A DNA stretch of 64,000 nt from Acidovorax sp. NCPPB 4044 (GTDB lineage: Bacteria > Pseudomonadota > Gammaproteobacteria > Burkholderiales > Burkholderiaceae_C). The stretch lies in the NCBI RefSeq assembly GCF_028069655.1, contig NZ_JAMCOS010000001.1:2882001-2946000 (forward strand), given 5' to 3'. A program made the position numbers and the translations under genes. Positions 8,203-17,653 of the stretch are shown here, in pieces. The notes beneath the pieces were generated by a model that was given only the letters and a program-made list of their open reading frames with translations, had not been told where the DNA came from and did no database searches. How positions within the stretch are numbered: the first letter of the stretch is position 1; every line of letters starts with the position of its first letter.

Positions 8203-9657
8203 TCAGCTGCCAGCCACCTTCATGCGATCGACGAGGATCGAGCCCACGGTCTTGGCACCGTAGTTGTAGGCGTCCGCGCCCACGGCCTGGATGCCGAGGA
8301 ACATGTCCTTCATGTTGCCCGCGATGGTGATCTCGTGGACCGGGAAGGCGATCTCGCCGTTCTCGACCCAGAAGCCGCTCGCGCCGCGCGAATAGTCGCC
8401 CGTGACGTAGTTCACGCCCTGGCCCATGAGTTCGATCACGAAGAGCCCCGTGCCGAGCTTCTTCAGCATGGCGTCCAGGTCGTCCTCGGGCCGGGTGAGG
8501 CGCGACGTGAGCACCAGGTTGTGCGAGCCGCCGGCATTGCCCGTGGTCTTCATGCCGAGCTTGCGGGCCGAATAGCTGCTGAGGAAGTAGCCCTGCACCT
8601 CGCCGGCATCCACCAGCTTGCGCGCGGCCACGCGCACGCCCTCTTCGTCGAAGGGCGAACTGCCCTTGCCGCGCGCGATGAACGGGTCTTCGTCGATGTG
8701 GATGTGCTCGGGGAAGACGCGCTGGCCCAGCGAGTCGAGCAGGAACGTGCTCTTGCGGTAGAGCGCGCCGCCGCTCACGGCCTGCGTGAAGGCGCCCAGC
8801 AGGCCCGCGGCCAGGGTCGATTCGAACAGCACCGGGCATTCGGTGGTGGGGATCTTGCGGCTGCCCAGGCGGCTCAGGGCGCGCTCGGCCGCGTAGCGGC
8901 CCACGGCGGCGGGCGAGGCCAGTTCGGCCGCGCTGCGCATGGAGGAATACCACGCATCGCGCTGCATCTCGGCATTGCGCCCGGGCAGGGAGGCGATGGG
9001 TGCCACGGAGAGGCTGTGGCGCGAGCTGGCATAGCCGCCCCGGAAGCCCCGCGTGTGGGCGCTGAAGAAATGGCTCTGCTGGGCGGAGACCGAGGCGCCT
9101 TCGCTGTTGGTGATGCGCTTGTGGGTGCGCAGCGCGGCCTCTTCGCATTCGAGGGCGATGCGCGCGGCCTCCTCGCTGTCGATCGCCCAGGGGTGGAAGA
9201 GGTCCAGATCGCGGTGCGTGCCGGGCGCGGCCACGTCGGCCTCGTCGGGCAGGCCGGCCACGGGGTCTTCGGCCGTGAACCGCGCGATGTCGTAGGCCGC
9301 CTGCACGGTCTGCTCGATGGCGCGGGAGGAGAAGTCGGACGTGCTCGCGTTGCCCCGGCGGTGGCCGATGTAGACCGTCACGCCCAGGGACTTGTCGCGG
9401 TTGCGCTCCACGGTTTCCAGTTCGCCCTTGCGCACGCTCACCGACAGGCCGCAGCCTTCGGAGGCCTCGGCGCCGGCATCGGTGGCGCCGAGCTTGCGGG
9501 CATGGGCCAGGGCCCGGTCCACGAGTTCCTCGAACACGCCGCGGCTGTAGCTGAAGCCATTGCCAGGCGCGGAGCCGGACGCAGCAGGCGCGGGGGAGAC
9601 GGAGCGGGCGGTGGGTGCAGCGGCAGGGGCTGCGGCGCGGGAGCGGGGTGTCGTCAT
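8203..9657 (-). CDS. pmbA: TldD/PmbA-family metalloprotease subunit PmbA (TldE)
   Basis: A 484-residue PmbA/TldE homologue. It has the N-terminal region (VDRALAHARKLGATDAGAEA), the central ERNRDKSLGVTVYIGHRRGNAS motif, and the C-terminal block GYFLSSYSARKLGMKTTGNAGG with later GDYSRGASGFWVENGEIAFPV and EITIAGNMKDMF. PmbA pairs with TldD in a heterodimeric peptidase; the metal HExxxH motif belongs to TldD, and none is seen here, as expected. TldD is not in this window. The start is ATG at 9657; a longer frame continues upstream but would run through the divergent darP gene. The first 35 residues are Ala/Pro-rich and may be disordered. Confidence 0.93.
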   Translation of the reverse strand: MTTPRSRAAAPAAAPTARSVSPAPAASGSAPGNGFSYSRGVFEELVDRALAHARKLGATDAGAEASEGCGLSVSVRKGELETVERNRDKSLGVTVYIGHRRGNASTSDFSSRAIEQTVQAAYDIARFTAEDPVAGLPDEADVAAPGTHRDLDLFHPWAIDSEEAARIALECEEAALRTHKRITNSEGASVSAQQSHFFSAHTRGFRGGYASSRHSLSVAPIASLPGRNAEMQRDAWYSSMRSAAELASPAAVGRYAAERALSRLGSRKIPTTECPVLFESTLAAGLLGAFTQAVSGGALYRKSTFLLDSLGQRVFPEHIHIDEDPFIARGKGSSPFDEEGVRVAARKLVDAGEVQGYFLSSYSARKLGMKTTGNAGGSHNLVLTSRLTRPEDDLDAMLKKLGTGLFVIELMGQGVNYVTGDYSRGASGFWVENGEIAFPVHEITIAGNMKDMFLGIQAVGADAYNYGAKTVGSILVDRMKVAGS

Positions 9658-9720
9658 ATCGGCGGCTATGATACTTGCCGCCCCATTGCCTCCGCGTAGG
9701 CACCTCCATTCCCCCTTTTC

Positions 9721-10383
9721 ATGTCCCGTAAACCCAAAAAAGGCTATTACGTGAAGGGCCATTTCGTTGCCGAAGGCAGCGAGCTGGACCTGCAACTCAA
9801 GGCCGAGCTCAAAGGCACGCCCGACGCCAGCCGCACCGACCTCAAGCGCGAGAGCGACGCCCTGCAGCAGCTCGGCCAGGATCTGCTGACCCTGCGCAAC
9901 GACCTGATGCAGCGCCTGCAGCTGCCCGAGAAGCTGCAGGACGCGCTGGCCGAAGCCCGCCGCATCACGAACTTCGAGGGCAAGCGCCGGCAGATGCAGT
10001 ACGTGGGCAAGCTCATGCGCCAGCTCGATTTGGCCGTGGTCCTCGCGGCGCGTGCTGCCCTCGACGAGCAGCACAACGGCTCGGCCACCGAGAAGCTCGC
10101 CTTGCACGAAACCGAACACTGGCGCGACCGGCTCATCGGCGACGACGGTGCGCTGCCGCTCTGGATGGAGCGCTTTCCGCGCACCGACACCCAGCAGCTG
10201 CGCGCGCTGATCCGCCAGGCCCGCAAGGACGCCCCTGAAGGCAAGGAGGCGAACGTGCAGGTTTCCCAGGGCCTCGCGCCCCGCAAGGGCCGCGCATACC
10301 GCGAGCTGTTCCAGCTGGTGCGCGAGCAGATGGACGACGCGGGCACCCAGGCCCGCCACGAAGGCACCGAGCACGATGCCTGA
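9721..10383 (+). CDS. darP: Ribosome-associated protein DarP (YjgA family)
   Basis: A 220-residue YjgA/DarP family protein, starting MSRKPKKGYYVKGHFVAEGS. The core contains RITNFEGKRRQMQYVGKLMR (about residues 80-99), the family's signature, and a helical C-terminal half with LRALIRQARKD and KGRAYRELFQLVREQM. DarP assists late assembly of the 50S ribosomal subunit. It is divergent from pmbA, an arrangement also known for yjgA and pmbA in gammaproteobacteria, which supports both calls. Its last 8 bases overlap the mog start, suggesting co-translation. Confidence 0.93.
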   Translation: MSRKPKKGYYVKGHFVAEGSELDLQLKAELKGTPDASRTDLKRESDALQQLGQDLLTLRNDLMQRLQLPEKLQDALAEARRITNFEGKRRQMQYVGKLMRQLDLAVVLAARAALDEQHNGSATEKLALHETEHWRDRLIGDDGALPLWMERFPRTDTQQLRALIRQARKDAPEGKEANVQVSQGLAPRKGRAYRELFQLVREQMDDAGTQARHEGTEHDA

Positions 10384-11002
10384 CTCCGCCGCCGCACCGG
10401 CGTTGCCGCCGCCCGAGCCGGTACGCATCGGCATCGTCTCGGTGAGCGACCGCGCGAGCAGCGGCGTCTATGAAGACAAGGGCCTGCCCGCGCTGCGCGA
10501 CTGGCTGTCGCGCGCGCTCCACAACCCGCTGCATTTCGAGCCGCGGCTCATCCCCGACGAACGCGAGCGCATCGCGGCCACGCTCACCGAACTGGTGGAC
10601 ACCGCGGGCTGCCACCTCGTGCTGACCACGGGCGGCACGGGCCCGGCCCCGCGCGACGTCACGCCCGACGCCACGCTGGACGTGGCGCACCGCGAGATGC
10701 CGGGCTTCGGCGAGCAGATGCGGCAGATCGGCCTGCGCTTCGTGCCCACGGCCATCCTGTCGCGGCAGGTCGCGGTGGTCCGGCACGGCAGCCTCATCGT
10801 CAATCTGCCGGGCCAGCCCAAGGCCATCGCGGAAACGCTCGAAGGCCTGAAGGATGCCGGGGGCCAGGCGGTCGTGCAGGGTATCTTCGCGGCCGTCCCG
10901 TATTGCATCGATCTCATCGGCGGCCCATACCTGGAAACGCGCGACGCGGTCTGCAAGGCGTTCCGCCCCAAGGATGCGCGCCGTCCCGCACGGCCGGAGT
11001 GA
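10376..11002 (+). CDS. mog: Molybdopterin adenylyltransferase Mog
   Basis: A 208-residue MogA/MoaB-like protein. The family motifs are GIVSVSDRASSGVYEDKG near the N-terminus, TTGGTGPAPRDVTPDAT (about residues 82-99), and a C-terminal INLPGQP-like site seen as VNLPGQPKAIAETLEGL. Mog adenylates molybdopterin before molybdenum insertion in molybdenum cofactor synthesis in the cytoplasm. It overlaps darP by 8 bases. The molybdate regulator modE lies far away at 57.5 kb, so the two are not an operon. Confidence 0.93.
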   Translation: MPDSAAAPALPPPEPVRIGIVSVSDRASSGVYEDKGLPALRDWLSRALHNPLHFEPRLIPDERERIAATLTELVDTAGCHLVLTTGGTGPAPRDVTPDATLDVAHREMPGFGEQMRQIGLRFVPTAILSRQVAVVRHGSLIVNLPGQPKAIAETLEGLKDAGGQAVVQGIFAAVPYCIDLIGGPYLETRDAVCKAFRPKDARRPARPE

Positions 11003-11163
11003 CCCCGGCCGCGGCTCGCCACGCCGCCGGCGGGCCTGCTCCATGCTTTTTGGGCATGCGCGCTGCGCAGGCCGGGCCTTTGCAAGGAAGGCGTAAGCCT
11101 GAGAGGCCATAAAGCGCGGCCGCGCGCTCCCGCCGGCCTCCCTGCCCCTGCCGTTCGCACCCC

Positions 11164-12201
11164 ATGTCCCTGCTCCTGTTCGCCCTCGCCCAACTGGTCC
11201 TGCTGGCCGTCATGCTCCCCTTGTTCTTCCGGTACCGGAGCATGAAACGGCGCCAGGACTCGCTGGTCCAAAGCCTCAAGGGCCAGCGCTTCTGGCGCAT
11301 CAATGTGGCACGGCCGCGGTTCTTCGAGCGGTGGCTGCGCCTGCTGGCCTTCGAAGGCAAGGGCGTGCTGATCGCCGAGGGCGACCACAGCGTGCGCATC
11401 AAGGGTTTCTGGAACAAGGATGGCCGTGCGTTCGATGTGCTGATCGACCTGCGCCAGAGCCGCGCGCAATGGCTGGGCAACCGCACGCTGCGCTCCGGCA
11501 ACCTGCACTGGGGACAACTGACGACACCGCGCGGCGAGATCCTCTTCACGGCCGACACGGGCATGAATGCGCTGCTCTCGCGGGAAGCGCTGGCGGACAT
11601 CTTCCGTGCGGTGTTCACCGAGCTGGAGCTGACCGAAGAGCAGACGCAGGACTTCGCGCTGGAGAAGAACCCGCGCAGCCGGGTGGTGATGGTGCTCTTC
11701 TTCGCGCTGCTGTTCTTCGCGCTCATCGACACCTTCGTGGTCTCGCGCTTCGAACTGACCGATGCGCAGATCTTCCGCATCCTGCGCCATCCGCTCACCT
11801 GGGCCGGCACCCTGGTGTCCGGGGTGCTCGTCTGGCTGCTGACCTACCGGCAACTGCTGGGTGGCGGCGTGCCGGCCCGCGAGTCGCAGGCGCTCACGGG
11901 GCTGCTGGTAACCGTGCTCCTGCTGAGTGCCCTGCCTGTCGCCAAGCGCATCGACCAGGTGCTGGCGGATGCACCGGCGAAGAACTACGACTACCGGATC
12001 ACCGGGGTTGCCCGCCTGGAGCCGGCCGATCCCCGCCTGGGGCTGCCGCCGATGACCTTCCCGCGCGCGAAGGAGTTCTGGTCGCAGTACCCGACCGACT
12101 CGACCTATCCGATTCCCTACCTGCGCGGGCCCATGGGCCTGTGGCAGCTCGACCACGAAGCGTTCGACGCGCCGATCCGCGCGTTCTACGAAAAGCGCTG
12201 A
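11164..12201 (+). CDS. Membrane protein of unknown function
   Basis: A 345-residue protein I cannot assign. One N-terminal membrane helix (about 3-22) is followed by a soluble segment of about 150 residues. Three further helices follow (about 174-193, 212-228 and 244-260), then a soluble tail of about 85 residues containing PRAKEFWSQYPTDSTYPIPYLRG. The C-terminal tail may face the periplasm. It stands alone, 161 bases after mog and converging on cysE. It may be a conserved hypothetical of Comamonadaceae. Confidence 0.75.
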   Translation: MSLLLFALAQLVLLAVMLPLFFRYRSMKRRQDSLVQSLKGQRFWRINVARPRFFERWLRLLAFEGKGVLIAEGDHSVRIKGFWNKDGRAFDVLIDLRQSRAQWLGNRTLRSGNLHWGQLTTPRGEILFTADTGMNALLSREALADIFRAVFTELELTEEQTQDFALEKNPRSRVVMVLFFALLFFALIDTFVVSRFELTDAQIFRILRHPLTWAGTLVSGVLVWLLTYRQLLGGGVPARESQALTGLLVTVLLLSALPVAKRIDQVLADAPAKNYDYRITGVARLEPADPRLGLPPMTFPRAKEFWSQYPTDSTYPIPYLRGPMGLWQLDHEAFDAPIRAFYEKR

Positions 12202-12225
12202 AGCCGGCGCAACGCAGGGGCCGGG

Positions 12226-13014
12226 CTACTTGCCGACCAGGGCGTTGAGCTTCTCGGCCTCGAACTGCTCGTTGCGCGTGGCATCGCAGGGCACGCAGTC
12301 GCGGGCCTGCGGCGCGGCGTGCGAGAGCTTTTCGATGGCGGCCCACAGCAGCGCGATCTGCCGCTCCTGCGAGGAGGCGTTGTCGATGAGGCCGCGCATG
12401 GCCTGCGACAGCGGATCGTCCTCCTGCGTGACGCCGTAGGCCGAGAACGGCCGCGGCGGCTGCGGGCCGGCCTCGGTGACGTCGGCGCTCTGGCCGGCGC
12501 GCGAGGGGATGATGCGCGCCGGGATGCCCACGGCCGTGGCGCCGGCGGGCACAGGCTTGATGACCACGGCGTTGCTGCCGATCTTGGCGCCGTCGCCCAC
12601 CTCGAAACCGCCCAGCACCTTCGCGCCTGCACTCACCACCACGTCGCGGCCGAGCGTGGGGTGCCGTTTGGCGCCCTTGTAGAGCGAGGTGCCGCCCAGG
12701 GTGACGCCCTGGTAGATGGTGCAGCCGTCGCCGATCTCGGCGGTTTCGCCCACGACCACGCCCATGGCGTGGTCGAAGAAGACGCGGTTGCCGATCCTGG
12801 CGCCGGGGTGGATCTCGATGCCCGTGAACCAGCGCGCGAAGTGCGAGATGAAGCGCCCGGGCCACTTCAGGCCATGCGTCCAGCACCAGTGCGCGGGCCG
12901 GTGCAGCCAGATCGCGTGCAGGCCCGGGTAACAGGTGACCACCTCCCAGGTGCTGCGGGCCGCGGGGTCGCGGTCGAGGATGCACTGGATGTCGGAGCGC
13001 AGGCGGGCAAGCAT
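12226..13014 (-). CDS. cysE: Serine O-acetyltransferase (EpsC/CysE type)
   Basis: A 262-residue serine acetyltransferase, making O-acetylserine for cysteine synthesis. The N-terminal helical part ([20 protein letters not shown]) is short, as in the EpsC/SRPBCC-lacking form. The left-handed beta helix follows from about residue 66, with [33 protein letters not shown] and [27 protein letters not shown]. The catalytic His lies in FFDHAMG. The C-terminal 80 residues beyond the hexapeptide repeats are longer than usual and of unknown role. It is transcribed after the TrmJ-type gene, 55 bases apart, and may share its promoter. Confidence 0.93.
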   Translation of the reverse strand: MLARLRSDIQCILDRDPAARSTWEVVTCYPGLHAIWLHRPAHWCWTHGLKWPGRFISHFARWFTGIEIHPGARIGNRVFFDHAMGVVVGETAEIGDGCTIYQGVTLGGTSLYKGAKRHPTLGRDVVVSAGAKVLGGFEVGDGAKIGSNAVVIKPVPAGATAVGIPARIIPSRAGQSADVTEAGPQPPRPFSAYGVTQEDDPLSQAMRGLIDNASSQERQIALLWAAIEKLSHAAPQARDCVPCDATRNEQFEAEKLNALVGK

Positions 13015-13069
13015 GGGAAGGCGATGGGCTTACGGGGGAATAAGCACGTAACGGAAAGAGCCGTGCAGT

Positions 13070-13891
13070 CTATCGCTTCGCCCGCGCGGCTTCCGTCATC
13101 GCCTTGGCGACACCGCGCAGGATGTGGATTTCCTCGGGGCTGGGTTGCGCGCGGTTGAAAAGCTGGTTGAGCCGGGGCATGAGCTTCTTGGGCGCCGCCG
13201 GATCGAGGAAGCCGATGTCCACCAGCGCGCGCTCCCAATGCGCCAGCATGCCCGCCACCTGCGCCGCGTCGGCGCGGTCGGCCGCAGGCGCCGCATCGCG
13301 CACGGGAAATCCGCCCAGCGCCAGCCGCCACTCGTAGGCGATCACCTGGATGGCCGCGCCCAGGTTGAGCGAGCCGAAACCGGGGTTGGTGGGGATGGAA
13401 AGCGCCACGTGGCAGCGGTAGACGTCGTCGTTGGCCATGCCGAAGCGCTCCGAGCCGAACAGGAAGGCCACGCCGCTCTCGGGGGCCGGAGCCTCGTCCG
13501 CCGGCCCGGGCACGACCGGCAGGCCACCTTCCAGGGCCAGATCGGCCAGATGCCGCCGGGAACATTCGTTTTTATGCTCTCTTTTTAATAGCAATTCGAA
13601 GTGCTCGCGCGGCGTGCGCGTGGGGGGGCCGAAGTCGCGCGGGGTCATCGCCGTGGCGCAGAGGTGGCTGATGCCGTCCAGCGCCTCGTCCAGCGTATCG
13701 ACGATGCGCGCGTTCTCCAGCACGTCGAGCGCACCGCTCGCGCGCTGGATGGTTTCCTCGCGGCGCAGCACGTTGGCCCAGCGCGGGGCCACCAGCACCA
13801 GGTCGCCGAAGCCCATGGTCTTCATGGCGCGCGCGGCGGCGCCCACGTTGCCGGCATGGCTGGTCTGGATGAGGATGAAGCGGGTTTTCAT
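13070..13891 (-). CDS. trmJ: TrmJ-type tRNA 2'-O-methyltransferase
   Basis: A 273-residue SPOUT-family RNA 2'-O-methyltransferase. The N-terminus shows FILIQTSHAGNVGAAARAMKTMG (substrate and SAM region), and the knot motifs are FLFGSERFGMANDDVYRCH and LSIPTNPGFGSLNLGAAIQV. TrmJ methylates position 32 of several tRNAs. Between residues about 98 and 116 (13544-13598) the gene carries an AT-rich repeat encoding ELLLKREHKNECSRRHLA, with AAA, TTA and CAT codons unlike the rest of the gene. The start is ATG 13891; a longer frame would overlap the divergent ABC gene. TrmH/CspR-like relatives are an alternative, but the LFGSERFG knot is typical. Confidence 0.88.
   Translation of the reverse strand: MKTRFILIQTSHAGNVGAAARAMKTMGFGDLVLVAPRWANVLRREETIQRASGALDVLENARIVDTLDEALDGISHLCATAMTPRDFGPPTRTPREHFELLLKREHKNECSRRHLADLALEGGLPVVPGPADEAPAPESGVAFLFGSERFGMANDDVYRCHVALSIPTNPGFGSLNLGAAIQVIAYEWRLALGGFPVRDAAPAADRADAAQVAGMLAHWERALVDIGFLDPAAPKKLMPRLNQLFNRAQPSPEEIHILRGVAKAMTEAARAKR
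13544..13598 (-). repeat. AT-rich interspersed repeat inside trmJ
   Basis: Read on the minus strand, TGCTATTAAAAAGAGAGCAT is followed by AAAAACGAATGTTCCCGGCG and GCATCTGGCC. The right half lines up with GAATGAATCCGGCGGCATGGAGCC of the copy at 2787-2834. The run has no stop and is translated as part of trmJ. Confidence 0.6.
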
Positions 13892-13976
13892 GGCGGAAGG
13901 CGGCAAGCGAAGCAACCGGCGATTGTCGCCGCTGGGCCGTGCCGGGCCCGTCGTGTAGCATTCGCGCCCTTCCGCC

Positions 13977-14834
13977 ATGCCCCATATCGTCGCCCGCCAG
14001 CTGCAGAAGTCCTACCGCATCCACGAGCGCGACCCTGGCGTGCTCGGCGCGCTGCGGGCGCTGGTGCGCCCGCGCCACCGCACGGTGGAGGCGCTCGGTG
14101 GCGTGTCGTTCGCGCTGCAGCGCGGCGAGATGCTGGGGTTCATCGGCCCGAACGGCGCGGGCAAATCGACCACCATCAAGATCCTGGCCGGCATCCTGCG
14201 GCCCGACGGCGGCAGCGTCGAGATCGACGGGCGCGACCCCTTCCTCGACCGCGAGCGGCACGTGGGCCGCATCGGCGTGGTGTTCGGACAGCGCACCCAG
14301 CTCTGGTGGGACCTGCCGGTGGGCGACGGCTTTGCGCTGCTGCGCGACATCTACCGGGTGCCCCCCGAACGCTTCGCCCGCACGCGCGACGAACTGGTGG
14401 CGTTGCTGAGCCTGGAGCGCGTGCTCGGCCAGCCGGTGCGCCAGCTGTCGCTGGGCCAGCGCATGCGCGCCGAGATCGCCGCCGCGCTGCTGCACGAGCC
14501 CGACATCCTGTTCCTCGACGAACCCACCATCGGCCTGGACGCCCCGTCCAAGCTGGCCGTGCGCGACTTCGTGAGGCGCGCCAACCGCGAGCGCGGCACC
14601 ACGGTGCTGCTGACCACGCACGACATGCACGACGTCGAAGCGCTGGCCGGGCGCGTGATCGTGATCGGCCACGGCCGCGTGCTGGCCGACGGCCCGGTGG
14701 AGGCGCTGCGGGCGCAGGTCGCCGCGGCGCGGGGCGCGGATGGCGCCCTGCCCGGGCAGGACGGGTCGGACGACCTGACCATCGAAGCCGTCATCGCACG
14801 CTTCTATGCCCTGCACGGCGCGTCGGAATCCTGA
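13977..14834 (+). CDS. ABC-2 exporter ATP-binding subunit
   Basis: A 285-residue ATPase of the ABC-2 export group. Walker A is GFIGPNGAGKSTTIKIL (about residues 55-71), the Q-loop region VVFGQRTQLWWDLPVGD, the signature LSLGQRMRAEI (an LSGGQ variant) and Walker B ILFLDEPTIGLD, with the H-loop His in TTHDMHD. The Gln-Arg-Thr-Gln-Leu-Trp-Trp-Asp stretch is typical of the NodI/YadG-like group that partners with two-permease systems. Two permease genes follow at 12 and -4 bases. The cargo is unknown. It is divergent from trmJ with an 85-base gap. Confidence 0.92.
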   Translation: MPHIVARQLQKSYRIHERDPGVLGALRALVRPRHRTVEALGGVSFALQRGEMLGFIGPNGAGKSTTIKILAGILRPDGGSVEIDGRDPFLDRERHVGRIGVVFGQRTQLWWDLPVGDGFALLRDIYRVPPERFARTRDELVALLSLERVLGQPVRQLSLGQRMRAEIAAALLHEPDILFLDEPTIGLDAPSKLAVRDFVRRANRERGTTVLLTTHDMHDVEALAGRVIVIGHGRVLADGPVEALRAQVAAARGADGALPGQDGSDDLTIEAVIARFYALHGASES

Positions 14835-14846
14835 AGGCCCGCAGGA

Positions 14847-15686
14847 ATGACCGCACGCGAACTCCTGCGCCCCTACATGGCGGCCTTCGCCTCGCGATTT
14901 CTCGTCATGCTGCAGTACCGCACGGCCGCGTGGGCGGGCTTCATCACCCAGTGCTGGTGGGGCGGCATCAAGGCCATGGTGCTGACCGCCTTCTACGGCG
15001 GCGCGGCGGGCGCCGCCGGCACCCCCCTTTCGCTGGAGCAGGCCATCACCTATGTCTGGCTGGCGCAGGGGCTGTTCGCCCTCCTGCCCTGGGCGAGCGA
15101 TCCGGAGATCGCGCAGGCGGTGCGCACCGGCGCGGTGGCGTACGACCGGCTGCGTCCCGTCGATGCCTATGCGCTGTGGTTCGTGCGCTCGGCCGGGTGG
15201 ACCGCCGCGCGCGTGCTGCCGCGCCTCGCGCTGATGGCGGCCTTCACCGGCGTGGCCCTGCCGCTGGCGGGCCTGGGCCACTGGGCACTGCAGCCACCGG
15301 CAGGGCCCGCGGCGGCGCTGGGCTTCGCGGTGTCGGTGCTGCTGGCCCTGCTGCTGTCCACCGCGCTGGTGATGCTGCTCAACATTGCCACGGCAGCCGC
15401 GCTGAACGAGCGCGGCATCAACACGCTGGCCGGCCCGCTGGTCATCGTGCTGTCGGGCAACCTGCTGCCGCTGGCCCTGCTGCCCGATGCGTGGCAGCTC
15501 GCGCTGCTGCTGCAGCCGCTGGCCGGCGTGGTGGACATCCCCGCCCGCATCTACTTCGGCCGCATGGCCGGCCTGGACGCGCTCGCAGGCCTGGGCCTGC
15601 AGTGCCTCTGGCTGCTGCTGCTCGTGGCGCTGGGCCGCGCCTGCATGGGGCGCACGCTGCGCCGCCTCGAGGTGCAGGGCGGATGA
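14847..15686 (+). CDS. ABC-2 type permease subunit 1
   Basis: A 279-residue integral membrane protein with about six helices. The N-terminus is MTARELLRPYMAAFASRFLVML, then a Trp-rich segment (AGFITQCWWGGIKAMV). It matches the ABC-2 permease family with two related proteins per transporter. Its stop overlaps the next gene's ATG (ATGA at 15683-15686), so the two are probably translated together and form a heterodimer. Confidence 0.88.
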   Translation: MTARELLRPYMAAFASRFLVMLQYRTAAWAGFITQCWWGGIKAMVLTAFYGGAAGAAGTPLSLEQAITYVWLAQGLFALLPWASDPEIAQAVRTGAVAYDRLRPVDAYALWFVRSAGWTAARVLPRLALMAAFTGVALPLAGLGHWALQPPAGPAAALGFAVSVLLALLLSTALVMLLNIATAAALNERGINTLAGPLVIVLSGNLLPLALLPDAWQLALLLQPLAGVVDIPARIYFGRMAGLDALAGLGLQCLWLLLLVALGRACMGRTLRRLEVQGG

Positions 15687-16498
15687 CGCGGCCGATGGGA
15701 TCGCTGGCCCTGTTTTGCCGTCTGGCGCTGGCCTCGCTGAGCGGGCAGGCGCGCTACCCCGCCTCGGCGCTGATGCTGACCGCCGGGCAGTTCCTGGTCA
15801 CGGGCATCGAGGCAATCTCCGTGTGGGCGCTGTTCCACCGTTTCGGCGACGTGCAGGGCTGGCGCATCGGCGAAGTGGCCGTGTTCTACGGGCTCGTGAA
15901 CTGCATGTTCGCGATCGCCGACGCGCTGGGGCGGGGCTTCGACGTGCTGGGCACGCAGTTCCTGCGCACCGGCGCCTTCGACCGGCTGCTGCTGCGCCCG
16001 CGCCCCGTGTGGCTGCAGCTGATGGGCCACGACGTGCGCTTCAGCCGGCTGGGCCGGCTGCTGCAGGGGCTGGCGGTGCTGTGGTTCGGCACCGTCCATG
16101 CCGGCGTCGCCTGGACCGCGGAATCGGCGGCGCTGGCGGTGTTCGCGGTGGCGGGCGGCGTGGCCCTCTTCCTCGGCATCCTGGTGCTGCAGGGCGCGCT
16201 GTCGTTCTGGACCGTGGAGAGCCTGGAGGTGGCCAACGTGCTGACCTACGGCGGCGTGGAGGCCGGGCAGTACCCGCTCGCCCTGTATGCGCAGTGGTTC
16301 CGCCGCCTGCTGACGTTCGCGGTGCCGCTGGCCTGCGTGGCCTACTACCCGGTGCTGCCGATCCTGGGCAAGGCCGATCCGCTGGGCGCGCCCGCGTGGG
16401 TGGGCTGGGTGTCGCCGCTGGCGGGTTTCGCCTTCCTCGCGGCCGCCTCGCTCTTCTGGCGGCTGGGCACGCGCCGCTACGCCTCCACCGGCAGCTGA
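15683..16498 (+). CDS. ABC-2 type permease subunit 2
   Basis: A 271-residue membrane protein with about six helices, the second permease of the exporter. Segments such as SALMLTAGQFLVTGIEAISV and YYPVLPILGKADPLGAPAW are typical of the family. The 4-base overlap with subunit 1 fixes the ATG at 15683. Substrate is unknown; homologous three-gene sets export drugs, lipids or polysaccharide parts. Confidence 0.88.
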   Translation: MTRPMGSLALFCRLALASLSGQARYPASALMLTAGQFLVTGIEAISVWALFHRFGDVQGWRIGEVAVFYGLVNCMFAIADALGRGFDVLGTQFLRTGAFDRLLLRPRPVWLQLMGHDVRFSRLGRLLQGLAVLWFGTVHAGVAWTAESAALAVFAVAGGVALFLGILVLQGALSFWTVESLEVANVLTYGGVEAGQYPLALYAQWFRRLLTFAVPLACVAYYPVLPILGKADPLGAPAWVGWVSPLAGFAFLAAASLFWRLGTRRYASTGS

Positions 16499-16633
16499 GC
16501 CCGACCTGCCGCCTGGAGAGCCCCTCGCGGGAAAGCCGGAATCCGCAGGCGGCGCTAAAATGCCCGGTTTCCACGCCCGCATCGCCGGGCGCACTCCCCG
16601 GCCCCGCCGGCCGCAGCTCCTTCTTCACAATTT

Positions 16634-17581
16634 ATGTCGTCCAATCTGCATCCCATGCTCAACGTGGCCATCAAGGCCGCACGCGCCGCCGGCGCCATCA
16701 TCAACCGCGCGGCGCTCGACGTGGAATCGGTGCGCATCTCCCAGAAGCAGATCAACGACTTCGTGACGGAAGTGGACCATGCGAGCGAGCAGGCCATCAT
16801 CGAGACGCTGCTCACGGCCTACCCCGGCCACGGCATCCTGGCGGAAGAATCCGGCAACCAGCACGGCGCCAAGGATTCCGAATTCATCTGGGTCATCGAC
16901 CCGCTGGACGGCACCACCAACTTCATCCACGGCTTCCCGGTCTATTGCGTGAGCATCGCGCTCATGGTGCGCGGCAAGGTCGAGCAGGCCGTGATCTACG
17001 ACCCGACGCGCAACGACCTGTTCACCGCCACCAAGGGCCGTGGCGCCTACCTGAACGAGCGCCGCATCCGCGTCTCCAAGCGCACGCAGCTCAAGGAAAG
17101 CCTGCTCTCCACTGGCTTCCCGTTCCGCCCGGGCGACAACTTCAAGACCTATCTGCACATCATGTCCGACGTGATGCAGCGCACGGCCGGCCTGCGCCGC
17201 CCCGGTGCGGCCGCGCTGGACCTGGCCTATGTCGCGGCCGGCTTCACCGAAGGTTTCTTCGAGACCGGCCTCTCGATCTGGGACGTGGCCGCCGGCTCGC
17301 TGCTGGTGACCGAGGCCGGTGGCCTGGTGGGCAACTTCACGGGCGAAGCCGACTTCCTGGAGCAGCGCGAGTGCCTGGCCGCCACGCCCCGCATCTACGG
17401 GCAGCTGGTGCCGATCCTCACCAAGTACAGCAAGTTCGCCAGCGCGGGCGACAAGGCGTCCGTGCGCCAGGCCGTGCAGGCGCATGACGACGTGCCCGCA
17501 GCAGCCGAAGACGCTGCAGCAGACGGGCCGGCCGCCCCGGAAACGGACCGCAGCGAAGAATCCCCGCGCGCACCCTTCTGA
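16634..17581 (+). CDS. suhB: Inositol-1-monophosphatase SuhB
   Basis: A 315-residue inositol monophosphatase family protein. The metal-binding residues are in LAEESG (E71-E72) and [15 protein letters not shown] (D89, D92), and the C-terminal motif is [17 protein letters not shown]. SuhB hydrolyses inositol phosphate and also serves in rRNA transcription antitermination with NusA/NusG. The final 45 residues are Ala/Pro/Glu-rich and look like a disordered tail, longer than in E. coli SuhB (267 residues). The gene stands alone; a hairpin follows its stop. Confidence 0.93.
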   Translation: MSSNLHPMLNVAIKAARAAGAIINRAALDVESVRISQKQINDFVTEVDHASEQAIIETLLTAYPGHGILAEESGNQHGAKDSEFIWVIDPLDGTTNFIHGFPVYCVSIALMVRGKVEQAVIYDPTRNDLFTATKGRGAYLNERRIRVSKRTQLKESLLSTGFPFRPGDNFKTYLHIMSDVMQRTAGLRRPGAAALDLAYVAAGFTEGFFETGLSIWDVAAGSLLVTEAGGLVGNFTGEADFLEQRECLAATPRIYGQLVPILTKYSKFASAGDKASVRQAVQAHDDVPAAAEDAAADGPAAPETDRSEESPRAPF

Positions 17582-17590
17582 CCGCGCCAC

Positions 17591-17618
17591 GCACCCCCGG
17601 CCGGCAGGCGGGGGGTGC
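17591..17618. terminator. Hairpin between convergent suhB and HD-GYP genes
   Basis: An 8-bp stem, GCACCCCC at 17591-17598 with GGGGGTGC at 17611-17618, around a 12-base loop. It lacks a T-tract, so whether it ends transcription is uncertain. Confidence 0.4.
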
Positions 17619-17653
17619 CACCTTGCCACCTGCCACCGATAGGTGATCCCGGA

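Noticed and set aside
9658..10434. N-terminal extension of pmbA to a start near 10434.
   Set aside because: It would lie opposite the whole of darP, and the extra sequence has no PmbA similarity.
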